DNA of 64,000 nt from an uncultured Lentisphaeria bacterium (GCA_905197955.1 CAJKAR010000003.1:62001-126000); one strand, 5' to 3'. Positions 50,546 through 59,222 are shown, counted from the first letter of the stretch. A program made the numbers and translations. The notes: generated from the letters alone by a model not told the origin.

Positions 50546-52429
50546 CTATTCCACCTCTTTGTATTTCGGATTCATGGGAGAGAGCCTGCGGGCGGTCTCC
50601 AGCGCGGCAAGCGCCTCCGCGGAACGGGAAGGATCCGAACGCAGGAAACGATATTTCCGGAAATAAAGCGAGGAAAGTTTCGGAGCACGCTGCAAAGAGA
50701 GCTCCAGATACCGCTCCTCGTTAACCGGATCGCGCAGAGCCGCAAAATAGTTCAGAACCGCAATCGTCTGAAACGGGGAATCCGGCGCGATCTCATCACA
50801 CGCACGTACCGCTCTCAGGACATCATCCGGAGACGGCGGTGCCGTTCGTTTCGCCGGATCCAGATAGCGCGGATCCAGCAGATTGTTCAACTGTTCAAAC
50901 GCAAGCTCAAAACGAACCAGACGCCAGTCACTCGTCAGGGTGCAGACGATCAGCACAATCGAACTCAGAAGAAACATGCTCTTCCAGATGCGCGGAAATC
51001 TGGAGATATTTCTCTCCGCAGTCTCTTCAGAATCCCTCTTATTTTTTCTCTCAGCCGGTACATCTGCCAACGGTTCCGGGACCGCATTTTCCCGCAAAGA
51101 AAAAACAGCAAGGCAGACGGCAAGCGCAAGCGCCATGGAACCGGGCGTTTCAAAACTGACCTCCATCATGGCGTGAAAGGTCCATGCGGCAAGACCGTAA
51201 ACCGCCGCGGTCCCGACCACAAACTCATCCCGGAACGCATCCGCCAGTCCGTGCCGTCGCAGATACCGGTAACACCCGTACAGTGCAAACAATACCAGAA
51301 TCACCGAAATCAGAAAGGCCGCCACTCCGAGCTGTGAACCGATCGTCAGCACAAAATTGTGCGGCGAATTCGGGGCCTCGTCATTCACAAGATACTTCAT
51401 CGTCAGATAATGCTGAAGAAAGCCGCCCCATCCCTTTCCCATCAACGGGGAGTCCAGCATCATCCGGAACGCCGCCTGAAAATAATCGAAACGGAAAATC
51501 ATAGACTTCACACCTCTCCCGAGCGCCAGCATCAGCGCAAACGCACCGATACCAACCGGAATCATGGCAAGCAGCCCGTAACGGACCTTTCGAGGCAGCT
51601 TCAGACAGAGCAGACAGAGAATCAGCATCGCACCTCCGGCAAGCACCGCTCCGCGGCTGCCGGTCTTCACCAGAACGAACATCGAGACCAGAAAAAACGG
51701 AACCGTAAAAAGCAGACGGGAAAGAAGCGGAGGAGTCACATTCCGTCCGAGCTTCCAGAGCGTTCCCAGCAGAACAGGAATCATCAGCAGAAGATATCCT
51801 GCGTAGGCGTTGCACGCGGAAAAATCGGCGCTGATCCGCTGCTCCATCAAACGGTTTTTCAAATTCTGCTGATACTGCACTCCATACGCGGCTTCCAGCT
51901 GTTTCACCTGCTCCAGCGTCATATCGAATCCCTGGAAATACTGGGTCACGGCGGAATAGAGTGAAAAAACACCGGCGGCCGCCACCGCTCCGAAAATCCG
52001 GTTAGCAAATCCCGGCCGATGCTCCAGAAGAAGCATGATCGACATCGCAAACGCAGCCAGTCCGAAACAGTACGGAATCATGTGCATCGGATAATTCACC
52101 ACCACATCCGCCCCGAACGCGCCCAGCGTGGAAAGCCCCGCAAGGATCAGCCAGAAAAACGCATATCCGCCCTTCCGGGAACAGGATGACGGCATCGGCA
52201 CGCAAAGAAGCGTCACCAGCAGCAACGCCGCCGAACAGAAGGGAAACAGAGTCGAGGGCCATGGCGAAATCACCAGCGGGAAAAGCTCTCTCCAGTAAAT
52301 CATCGTAATTGCGGGGATCCCGACAATCGCCCCGAACTTCAACGGCAGCAAAAACAGAAGCAGAACCGCAAACGCCTCCGCAATAAAACTCAAACGCCCT
52401 TTTCCGGGGGCACCATCCGCCATCATCAT
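50546..52429 (-). CDS. O-antigen ligase/polymerase-like membrane protein
   Basis: A 627-residue membrane protein with about 11-12 predicted spans, ending in a soluble ~120-residue region. The Wzy_C/O-antigen ligase pattern is visible: a long periplasmic loop with S-A-D-F-S-A-C-N-A-Y-A-G-Y, then V-K-T-G-S-R-G-A-V-L-A-G, G-K-G-W-G-G-F and P-H-N-F-V-L-T-I-G-S-Q-L-G. Relatives transfer or polymerise lipid-linked glycans at the outer face of the inner membrane. The C-terminal tail (Y-L-E-L-S-L-Q-R-A-P, then A-L-A-A-L-E-T-A-R-R-L-S-P) looks like TPR helices. An ATG at 52534 is in frame, but ATG 52429 with AGGAG seven bases upstream is preferred. Confidence 0.82.
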   Translation of the reverse strand: MMMADGAPGKGRLSFIAEAFAVLLLFLLPLKFGAIVGIPAITMIYWRELFPLVISPWPSTLFPFCSAALLLVTLLCVPMPSSCSRKGGYAFFWLILAGLSTLGAFGADVVVNYPMHMIPYCFGLAAFAMSIMLLLEHRPGFANRIFGAVAAAGVFSLYSAVTQYFQGFDMTLEQVKQLEAAYGVQYQQNLKNRLMEQRISADFSACNAYAGYLLLMIPVLLGTLWKLGRNVTPPLLSRLLFTVPFFLVSMFVLVKTGSRGAVLAGGAMLILCLLCLKLPRKVRYGLLAMIPVGIGAFALMLALGRGVKSMIFRFDYFQAAFRMMLDSPLMGKGWGGFLQHYLTMKYLVNDEAPNSPHNFVLTIGSQLGVAAFLISVILVLFALYGCYRYLRRHGLADAFRDEFVVGTAAVYGLAAWTFHAMMEVSFETPGSMALALAVCLAVFSLRENAVPEPLADVPAERKNKRDSEETAERNISRFPRIWKSMFLLSSIVLIVCTLTSDWRLVRFELAFEQLNNLLDPRYLDPAKRTAPPSPDDVLRAVRACDEIAPDSPFQTIAVLNYFAALRDPVNEERYLELSLQRAPKLSSLYFRKYRFLRSDPSRSAEALAALETARRLSPMNPKYKEVE

Positions 52430-52542
52430 CTTTCGACTCCTGCAAAGTTTCCGCTCTCCGCGCACGGCTCCCCGAACAGGCGGCCCCCGCGGACGGCAAT
52501 TCGGAACAATACCCCGGAAAGAACTCTTTTTCAAGCCCGTTT

Positions 52543-52596
52543 CCGGGAAAAATCGCCGCGGAAGACTTTGCTTTTCCCGGATTCCCGCATTACATT
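52543..52596 (+). promoter_or_regulatory. Candidate AraC promoter and TTTTCCCG sites
   Basis: CCGGGAAAA (52543-52551) and TTTTCCCGG (52572-52580) form a perfect 9-bp inverted repeat. The right arm overlaps a weak promoter (TTGCTT 52568-52573, 17-bp spacer, TACATT 52591-52596). The 16-bp stretch at 52567-52582 recurs at 53466-53481 with 14 of 16 bases the same. Confidence 0.5.
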
Positions 52597-52623
52597 TTCT
52601 CCCATACAGCAGGGATTCACGAC

Positions 52624-53433
52624 ATGAACTATTTCAACGATCTGATTTTTGTCAATCACGGCAATGCGAAATATACGGCGTGCCAGGCAAGGAAGCGTCT
52701 GTTTGAAGGCTATTACGGGATCCAGTTTCATTATCACGGCGAAGTCCGTGCATGGGTCAACGACTCTCCGGTGGAACGTGTCGATACTCCGCATGTGTTC
52801 ATCACATGGCCGGGCGTGGAGTTCAACTATGGAGCCCCGGAAGGAACGGTCCGGCACCAGGCGCACGTCTGTTTCCGCGGTCCGCGGGTGGATCGCTATC
52901 TCCGGGAGGGCCTCCTCGAACTCCGGGAGCGGAACCTCTTTCATCCGATTCACGATCCGGAGCGCTTTCTTCAGACGATGCTTCATCTTTTTTCGCTTCT
53001 GGAAACACCCGGAGCAACCAGTCATGCCCGTGCGGTTCTGCTTCTGGAAGAGCTGCTTATCCAACTCCGGGAACAGCCGGCACTCCCCGCCAGAATCCGC
53101 ACACTCTACGGCAGACAACTGCGGCAGCTGCGGGACAAACTCACGGAAGCGCCCGAAAAAGCGTGGTCCTTTGAACAGGAAGCCGCCGCCATGTCGCTCT
53201 CCTACGTCCACTTCCGCAGGCTCTTCCAGCAGTTCACGGGACTGCCGCCCGGACAATTCCTGCTGGAATGCCGTCTCCGCCGCGCCGAAACGCTTCTGAG
53301 TTCCGGGACCATGCGGATCGGAGAAATCGCTCTGGCCTGCGGTTTTGAAAGCGAATTTCACTTTTCCCGGATCTTCAAGCGCCATCGCACCCTCTCGCCT
53401 TCCGCGTTCCGGGAACGCTACGGGACATTTTGA
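52624..53433 (+). CDS. AraC-family transcriptional regulator
   Basis: A 269-residue AraC-family protein, paralogous to the one at 30844-31641. The N-terminal cupin-like part includes Y-Y-G-I-Q-F-H-Y-H-G-E-V and V-F-I-T-W-P-G-V-E-F-N-Y. The C-terminal ~100 residues hold two helix-turn-helix motifs (M-S-L-S-Y-V-H-F-R-R-L-F-Q-Q, and I-G-E-I-A-L-A-C-G-F-E-S-E-F-H-F-S-R-I-F-K-R). It is divergent from the O-antigen ligase gene and precedes two Gfo/Idh oxidoreductases on the same strand, which it probably activates in response to a sugar. The effector is unknown. Confidence 0.9.
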   Translation: MNYFNDLIFVNHGNAKYTACQARKRLFEGYYGIQFHYHGEVRAWVNDSPVERVDTPHVFITWPGVEFNYGAPEGTVRHQAHVCFRGPRVDRYLREGLLELRERNLFHPIHDPERFLQTMLHLFSLLETPGATSHARAVLLLEELLIQLREQPALPARIRTLYGRQLRQLRDKLTEAPEKAWSFEQEAAAMSLSYVHFRRLFQQFTGLPPGQFLLECRLRRAETLLSSGTMRIGEIALACGFESEFHFSRIFKRHRTLSPSAFRERYGTF

Positions 53434-53465
53434 TCAAAAAGGATGGGTCTTCATCAAAAAAGTCA

Positions 53466-53490
53466 TTTACTTTTCCCGCATCCGCCTGTA
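53466..53490 (+). promoter_or_regulatory. Second AraC-type site upstream of oxidoreductase
   Basis: TTTACTTTTCCCGCAT (53466-53481) matches the site before the AraC gene at 14 of 16 bases. Both are followed, at nearly the same distance, by a TAC-x-TT element. It lies 59 bases before the oxidoreductase start and is a plausible activator site. Confidence 0.5.
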
Positions 53491-53540
53491 CGTTCTCGAA
53501 AAAGCGGACTTTATTTCAACCAACGGAGGAAAAGAGCAAA

Positions 53541-54440
53541 ATGACAAAAACAAGCAAAGTCGCAATCATCGGACTGGACACCAGCCATGCGGTGGAGTTT
53601 CCGAAACTGATGCAGGATCCCGCCGTTCCGACAGAGAACCGCGTACCGGAACTGAAGGCAACGCGCTGTCTCCGCTTTGAAACCCCGTTCCAGAACCGGG
53701 AGGGGCTCGACAAACGGACTCAGTATCTGGAAAGCATCGGCGTACAGGTTACGGAGGACTTCGACACCGCCGTCGCCGACTGCGACGCCATCCTGATCGA
53801 AATCAACGATCCCTCGCTCCATCTGAAATATTTTGAACAATGTGCCGCACTTGGAAAACCTGTCTTTCTCGACAAGCCTTTTGCAGACACCTTCGGCAAT
53901 GCCATGAAAATCATGGAGATCGCGGAAAAGCACGGGACCCGCTTTTTCACATCGTCCGCGCTGCGGTTCGATTTCGACTTTGCCGCGGGACTCGCGGAAA
54001 AGACAGAACCGGAAGCGGTCACGATCTGGGGACCAGTCGGAAAGGCTCCGGCGGGGTCCTCGCTGGTCTGGTACGGAGTCCACGCTTTTGAGATGCTCCA
54101 GCGTGCGATGGGACGCGGAGCGATCTCCGTCAGAGCCTGCGGGGATCGGCGCGGATACGTCTGCCATGTGGTTTACGCCGATGGACGGCGCGGCGTTGTG
54201 GAACTCACGGAAAATGTCTACCGTTACGGCGCTCTGATCCGCGACCACAAGTCGAAAGAACAGCTGATCCAGCTCACCGGGAAAGTCCCGTTCTACGCCA
54301 TGCTCCTGCGCGAAATCGTCCGATTCCTCGACGGAGCCCAGCCAGTCGAACTCGCCGATTCTCTCGAGGTCATGGCGATGCTCTCCGCCGCGGACAGATC
54401 CATCCTCACCGGCTGTGCGGAACCGGTCTACACCAGATAA
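53541..54440 (+). CDS. Gfo/Idh/MocA-like oxidoreductase, short and atypical
   Basis: A 299-residue protein of the Gfo/Idh/MocA type by overall pattern: a Rossmann-like start, I-E-I-N-D-P-S-L-H near 88, and G-K-P-V-F-L-D-K-P-F-A near 110, the counterpart of the E-K-P motif with D in place of E. The glycine-rich nucleotide loop reads I-I-G-L-D-T-S-H, not G-x-G-x-x-G, so cofactor binding may differ. It is shorter than most relatives (about 340-380). The ATG at 53541 follows GGAGG; an ORF start at 53430 overlapping the AraC stop lacks a good site. A second oxidoreductase gene follows after 26 bases. Confidence 0.72.
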   Translation: MTKTSKVAIIGLDTSHAVEFPKLMQDPAVPTENRVPELKATRCLRFETPFQNREGLDKRTQYLESIGVQVTEDFDTAVADCDAILIEINDPSLHLKYFEQCAALGKPVFLDKPFADTFGNAMKIMEIAEKHGTRFFTSSALRFDFDFAAGLAEKTEPEAVTIWGPVGKAPAGSSLVWYGVHAFEMLQRAMGRGAISVRACGDRRGYVCHVVYADGRRGVVELTENVYRYGALIRDHKSKEQLIQLTGKVPFYAMLLREIVRFLDGAQPVELADSLEVMAMLSAADRSILTGCAEPVYTR

Positions 54441-54466
54441 ATCCTCAATTACCAAGGAGATTTTCC

Positions 54467-55540
54467 ATGAAAAAAATTCGAGTGGGCATTATCGGACAGG
54501 GGCGCAGCGGACACGACATCCACTCCGTCTCTCTGGAACGGCCGAAACTGAAGGAACGCTTTGAACTTGCCGCGGTCGCCGACCGGATTCCGGAACGCTG
54601 TTCCGAAAGCTGTGCGAACCATCCCGGATGCCGGGCATACACGGACTACCGGGAACTGCTGAAGGATTCCTCGCTGGATCTGATCGTGAATGCGACACAG
54701 AGTCCGGATCATGTCGGCATCAGCATCGAGGCGCTGGAAGCGGGACACGCGGTGCTTTCCGAAAAACCGCTGGCACGGCACGTCGCCGATGTCGACCGGG
54801 TGCTCGACGCGGCAAAACGGACCGGACAATTCTTCGCGATCTTCCAGCAGTCACGGTTTGCGCCGGCATTCCGGAAAGTCCGGGAGGTCATGAACTCCGG
54901 CATTCTCGGACGGATCGTCATGGTCAAAATGGCGTTCAACGGTTTCGCCCGCCGCTGGGACTGGCAGACTCTTCAGGAGATGTGCGCCGGAAATCTGCTG
55001 AACACGGGACCGCATCCACTGGATCAGGCGCTTCAGCTCATGGGGGATGTCGATCCCGAACAGATTGTCTGCGTCATGGACCGCGCCAACACCTTCGGCG
55101 ACGCGGAAGATCATGTCAAACTGCTGATGACGCGGAAAGGACATCCGACCATTGATCTGGAAATCTCTTCCTGTTCCATGTTCAATCCGTATGTCTATTC
55201 CGTCTACGGCACGCATGGCTGTCTGACCGGGGATCACAACAATCTGCAATGGCGCTATTTTCTGCCGGAAGAGGCGCCGATCCAGCATCTCATCCGGACC
55301 CCGATGGAGGGACGCGCCTACTGCAGTGAGACTCTGACATTCTACAACGGAACCTGGGCCTCCTCCGAAGAGGGAGCCGCCTTCAATTCCCGCACGGAGA
55401 AGTTCTATCTGAATCTGTATGAGGCGCTTGTCCACGGAGCCCCGCTGGAAGTGACACCGGCGCAGGTCCGGCGCCAGATCATGGTTATTGAGGAGTGCCA
55501 TCGGCAGAATCCTCTCTCCAGACTCTCCGCCGATTCCTGA
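54467..55540 (+). CDS. Gfo/Idh/MocA-family NAD(P)-dependent oxidoreductase
   Basis: A 357-residue dehydrogenase with the Rossmann motif V-G-I-I-G-Q-G-R-S-G near the N-terminus, V-N-A-T-Q-S-P-D-H near 75, the E-K-P-L motif near 98 and the C-terminal signature C-A-G-N-L-L-N-T-G-P-H-P-L-D-Q-A near 172-187. It should oxidise or reduce a sugar or cyclitol with NAD(P). AAGGAG lies before the ATG. It forms a pair with the preceding atypical member behind an AraC regulator, so both probably act on one sugar or its derivative. Substrate is unknown. Confidence 0.85.
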   Translation: MKKIRVGIIGQGRSGHDIHSVSLERPKLKERFELAAVADRIPERCSESCANHPGCRAYTDYRELLKDSSLDLIVNATQSPDHVGISIEALEAGHAVLSEKPLARHVADVDRVLDAAKRTGQFFAIFQQSRFAPAFRKVREVMNSGILGRIVMVKMAFNGFARRWDWQTLQEMCAGNLLNTGPHPLDQALQLMGDVDPEQIVCVMDRANTFGDAEDHVKLLMTRKGHPTIDLEISSCSMFNPYVYSVYGTHGCLTGDHNNLQWRYFLPEEAPIQHLIRTPMEGRAYCSETLTFYNGTWASSEEGAAFNSRTEKFYLNLYEALVHGAPLEVTPAQVRRQIMVIEECHRQNPLSRLSADS

Positions 55541-55580
55541 ATCTGAACCTTTTACATTCTTTCATAACCACGGAACAAAG

Positions 55581-55627
55581 AACCGGAGTTGCCGCATAAC
55601 CAATACTGGGGCTCTCCGGTTTTTTTC
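55581..55627 (+). terminator. Probable terminator after the oxidoreductase pair
   Basis: AACCGGAG (55581-55588) and CTCCGGTT (55614-55621) form an 8-bp stem followed by a T-run to 55626. The loop is long, about 25 bases, which lowers confidence. Confidence 0.5.
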
Positions 55628-55715
55628 GTCTCATTGCTCCAGCAGTCCGCTTCTGTTTTTTTCGAAGGAGCATTTTCCAAGCTCACTTTTTTCCAGAAAA
55701 TCTGGGGAAAGACTC

Positions 55716-55779
55716 TTGACAAAATTTCTTCAATCTGCTATAATATATTCCAGAAGCACGCAAATGCTAAATGGTAGCA
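55716..55779 (+). promoter_or_regulatory. Perfect consensus promoter with TGCTA-N5-TAGCA operator
   Basis: TTGACA (55716-55721), a 17-bp spacer and TATAAT (55739-55744). The perfect inverted repeat TGCTA-N5-TAGCA (55765-55779) lies about 15 bases after the expected start point and before the GntR start codon. It is a likely self-repression site. Confidence 0.75.
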
Positions 55780-55784
55780 CGAAC

Positions 55785-56843
55785 ATGATACAACAGGAAG
55801 CCAGAGTATCGGAATACATTCAGATTCGCAGGTATGTTCTGACGCTGATTCAGAAGGCGGGAGGCAAAGCGGTTCCCCTGCCCTCGATTCAGGAACTGGC
55901 CGAACAGTTTCAAGTCAGCCGTCCGACCGTGAGCCGGGCAATGAAGGCCTTGACCGATGAGGGATATGTCATCGGGAAACGGGGAATCGGCTCCTTTACC
56001 AATCCGGCAAAAACCTTCATCTGTTTCAACAACCTGCCGACCGTCGGGCTAATTCTCAGCGATGGGAAGTGTATCCATTTTGACAAATTCTACGCATCGC
56101 TCTGGGCTCATCTTATGATGGAAGTCACGAATCTCCCCGCACTGGTTCATCAGGTCTCCCTGTTTTCAGGCAATCCGGATGAAATTTTCCAGCAGATCCG
56201 GAATGAACAGCTGGATGCGCTAGTCTGGCACACTATGCCTGCCGAATATGAATCCGTTCTGAAACGTCTGGTCGACTCGGGGCTTCCGGTCATCTGCAGC
56301 GAAAGACCTTCCGCCAGCAAGGTCACCACCGTTCGATTCGGTCTCCGCGAATTTGGATATGAATGTGGAAAACAATTAATTGCCGAAGGTCGCAGGAATC
56401 TCGTATTCCTTCCGACGGCTCCGCCTTGGAGCGCTCCCCTTGCCGGAATCCGGAAAGCTTATGAAGAAGCGGGAATCCCGCTGAATGAAAATCTTTTTTT
56501 GGAAAATATGCAGACTTGTCTGGGGAATCTGCGGAAACTTCTCTCCTTCGGCGTTCCCGTCGATGCGGTCTTCAACTCGCTTTATCAGCAAAACGAGGTA
56601 GCGGACATTCTCCGGGAGTTCCATATCGATCTTCAAAACCAGTGCAGACTGATCGAAAGCGATCTCTGCATCTCCGGAGACAAACCGTTTTCCGGATATG
56701 TCTATCATTTTGAGTTCCAGAAACATGCACGGAACATTGCCGCTCTTTTGAAACGGGCTCTCAAAGGGGAGGAACTTCCACCCGGGGAAGTTATTACCAG
56801 TCTCAGGCTCGAATCCAGAGGACTGCCGGATTGCAGATCATAA
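55785..56843 (+). CDS. GntR-type regulator with LacI-like sensor domain
   Basis: A 352-residue regulator. The GntR winged helix is at about 10-75 (Y-I-Q-I-R-R-Y-V-L-T-L-I, L-P-S-I-Q-E-L-A-E-Q-F-Q-V-S-R-P-T-V-S-R-A-M, then G-I-G-S-F wing). A LacI-like sensor domain covers about 88-345 (V-G-L-I-L-S-D-G, D-A-L-V-W-H-T-M-P). The open frame runs back to 55488, and an ATG lies at 55764, but an inverted repeat covers that start, so the ATG at 55785 is preferred. A pseudopilin follows after 25 bases, then a GH5 enzyme. Confidence 0.87.
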   Translation: MIQQEARVSEYIQIRRYVLTLIQKAGGKAVPLPSIQELAEQFQVSRPTVSRAMKALTDEGYVIGKRGIGSFTNPAKTFICFNNLPTVGLILSDGKCIHFDKFYASLWAHLMMEVTNLPALVHQVSLFSGNPDEIFQQIRNEQLDALVWHTMPAEYESVLKRLVDSGLPVICSERPSASKVTTVRFGLREFGYECGKQLIAEGRRNLVFLPTAPPWSAPLAGIRKAYEEAGIPLNENLFLENMQTCLGNLRKLLSFGVPVDAVFNSLYQQNEVADILREFHIDLQNQCRLIESDLCISGDKPFSGYVYHFEFQKHARNIAALLKRALKGEELPPGEVITSLRLESRGLPDCRS

Positions 56844-56868
56844 CTTTATCAGAAAGGAGAAGAAAACA

Positions 56869-57672
56869 ATGATACATTCCCTGGAAAAACAAAATTACCG
56901 ATGGAATTTCACATTGATAGAATTACTAGTAGTTATTGCAATTATTGCGATTCTGGCCGCTCTGCTTCTACCCTCTCTTCAGAAGGCACGGGAGAAAGCC
57001 TATGCAATCACCTGCACGAACAATCTTCGTTCCATGGGAACCGGATTTGCCTCCTATTCCCTGGACCATGATGATTATGTTCTCAATCCTGTCCGGGGAG
57101 CGCCGAGTCTGTACAGCGGCACCAGCTATACCCATGATGAAAACGGATTCTATTTCGGAACCTGGGTCAATGCCATTGCGCCGTATCTCTGCAACTACAA
57201 ACGGGGTGATTGGCCCAATCAATCTCCGATCGGCAACTGGAAAGTCTTCCGGTGTCCGATGGACACCCGGCCGGAGATGATTCTGGGCAAGAATCCCATA
57301 CTCTCCTATGCCGTCCCCCAAGCCTATGTGGCCAGCAATGATCGTTACGGAATCAAAGTAACCGATCCAAAACTGAAATTCGCCTCGCGGACAATCCTGG
57401 TAGCGGAACCGAATGAAAAGCACAACAATTACACAGATTCCTACTGCGGGAACAATTTCTCCAGCGGCCTTGCCTACGCGACCTTGAATGCCGGCAAAAT
57501 GACAGGGAACATCACCAACGACCGGGAACATGGCAGATTTTATACCAATCAACTTTTTCTTGATCTGCATGCCGCCAGAGTCAGTTTTTACACATTGACT
57601 TATGAAAAAAGCATCTGGTACAACAACGATTTCAATTCAGACTCGCTTTACAGCCCCATTCTGAAAAAATAA
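56869..57672 (+). CDS. Type IV pseudopilin-like protein with degenerate H-DG motif
   Basis: A 267-residue protein with a leader of about 14 residues, then F-T-L-I-E-L-L-V-V and a hydrophobic helix. The C-terminal motif reads E-H-G-R-F-Y-T-N-Q-L-F-L-D-L-H, so D-G has become D-L and the spacing is ten. AAGGAG lies before the ATG. The codons around the cleavage motif are unusually A/T-rich (for example TTA, CTA, GTA) compared with the rest of the gene. It lies between the GntR regulator and the GH5 enzyme gene, which starts 20 bases after its stop. Confidence 0.85.
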   Translation: MIHSLEKQNYRWNFTLIELLVVIAIIAILAALLLPSLQKAREKAYAITCTNNLRSMGTGFASYSLDHDDYVLNPVRGAPSLYSGTSYTHDENGFYFGTWVNAIAPYLCNYKRGDWPNQSPIGNWKVFRCPMDTRPEMILGKNPILSYAVPQAYVASNDRYGIKVTDPKLKFASRTILVAEPNEKHNNYTDSYCGNNFSSGLAYATLNAGKMTGNITNDREHGRFYTNQLFLDLHAARVSFYTLTYEKSIWYNNDFNSDSLYSPILKK

Positions 57673-57692
57673 ACGGAACCAAAGGAAATTTC

Positions 57693-59222
57693 ATGCGACA
57701 CATCACAGTCCCTCTTTTTCTGCTGATCCTCCTTGGCGCATTGCCGCTGAGAGCTGCTTATCTCCCAGGGAAACTGCTTTACCGGAACACGTTCACCCAA
57801 CAGGAGCTTCCCCTGCGAAACACCCCCGAAGGCATTGTCCGCGAACAGGGAACTGCCCCGGGGAAGCTCGACGCGATCCGATTTTCCAGCAAAACATATA
57901 AGGATCTCCTGCTGAAAATCCCGCTGGATCCCCGAAAAATCAAAGGTCCGATCCGCTTTGAAGCCTGGACGAAAAGCAGCACCGAAACCAATCCCGGGAA
58001 GGCGTACTGGGGAACAAAACTGCAGCTGGTCGTCAAGGCGAAGGGAAAATATACGTATCCGGAAACGCCCCGAAATGAAACCGGGAACTGGAAAAAGGTC
58101 TATAAGGATCTTGTCATCGGACCGGATACCGAAGAACTGACTCTGCGCTTCGGTCTGGAACAGAGCAAAGGCACCTATTCCGTTGCAGATTTCCGAATCT
58201 ACCGACTGGATTACGTTCCGGACTCCAGAATAACAATCGACCGTACCTCACACTGGAAGGCAGCCGACGCTCTCCCGAAAGGCTCCGGAGCACGCACAAA
58301 ATACCGGGGATTCATGAGCGGCAACGATCTCTCTGCACAGGCAATCACCACTTTGAAACAGTGGAACGCCAATCTGCTGCGCTTTCAGATGCTGCCGGGA
58401 AAACGGGATGTTTCCACCGAAGAGAAGTATCTGGCATGGATTGATGATGAAATCCGCGAACTCGACCGGATTCTCCCCCAGCTCGGACCAGACTTCAAGG
58501 TCATTATTGATCTGCATCGGGGACCGGGAAGCAGCATCAACAACGTCGGCGGCAATCTCATCGGCAAAGACTGGAACCAGCCTCTGCTCCTGAAGACCTG
58601 GAACAAACTCGCACGCCATTACCGCGGCAATCCGCAGATTTACGGTTACGACATTCTCAACGAACCGGCTCCAGAATTTCAAGTCAACACTCCAGCTCAG
58701 CATCCTTGGCCCGCGATCGCTCAGGAGACAATCGACAGCATTCGAAGGGTCGATCCGGACACACCCATCATCATTGCCTGGCACCGGATCCCGCCATTTC
58801 TCCTGAAAGGAAAAAATCTGATCTACTCACCACACTTCTACGCCCCGCTCGAATACACTCATCAAGGGATTCTGAATCAGTTCAAGGTCCACTATCCCGG
58901 CATCGCAGGCAACGTCTATTATGATCAGAAACGCCTGAAACTCAGCCTCGCAGAGATCATCCGCTTCTCCCAGAAGCACCACTTGAAAATCCTGATCGGG
59001 GAATTCAGTGTCATCAACGATGCTCCCGGTGCGGAACATTGGCTCCGGGATGCCATCTCCATTTTTGAAGAATACGGCTGGGACTGGTGCTATCACGCCT
59101 TCCGAGAATGGCCGCCCTGGAGCATTGAACACAAAAACCGTTATCAGCCCTCTGCCGACAATCCCAGAAAGCAGGTGCTGCTGGAAGCTCTTTCCAGAAA
59201 CGCCGCACGGGGGAAAAAGTAA
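57693..59222 (+). CDS. Secreted GH5-like glycoside hydrolase (cellulase fold)
   Basis: A 509-residue exported enzyme. The signal peptide is about 1-21 (P-L-R-A-A). A beta-sandwich, probably carbohydrate binding, covers about 25-175 (L-L-Y-R-N-T-F, T-L-R-F-G-L-E). The GH5 barrel spans about 190-500: F-K-V-I-I-D-L-H-R-G-P-G, Y-D-I-L-N-E324-P (acid/base), I-I-I-A-W-H, Y-S-P-H-F-Y-A-P-L-E and L-I-G-E437-F-S (nucleophile). GH5 enzymes cut beta-1,4-glucans, mannans and related chains; the exact target is not evident. It is the last gene of its module and converges with the enzyme at 59373. Confidence 0.9.
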   Translation: MRHITVPLFLLILLGALPLRAAYLPGKLLYRNTFTQQELPLRNTPEGIVREQGTAPGKLDAIRFSSKTYKDLLLKIPLDPRKIKGPIRFEAWTKSSTETNPGKAYWGTKLQLVVKAKGKYTYPETPRNETGNWKKVYKDLVIGPDTEELTLRFGLEQSKGTYSVADFRIYRLDYVPDSRITIDRTSHWKAADALPKGSGARTKYRGFMSGNDLSAQAITTLKQWNANLLRFQMLPGKRDVSTEEKYLAWIDDEIRELDRILPQLGPDFKVIIDLHRGPGSSINNVGGNLIGKDWNQPLLLKTWNKLARHYRGNPQIYGYDILNEPAPEFQVNTPAQHPWPAIAQETIDSIRRVDPDTPIIIAWHRIPPFLLKGKNLIYSPHFYAPLEYTHQGILNQFKVHYPGIAGNVYYDQKRLKLSLAEIIRFSQKHHLKILIGEFSVINDAPGAEHWLRDAISIFEEYGWDWCYHAFREWPPWSIEHKNRYQPSADNPRKQVLLEALSRNAARGKK

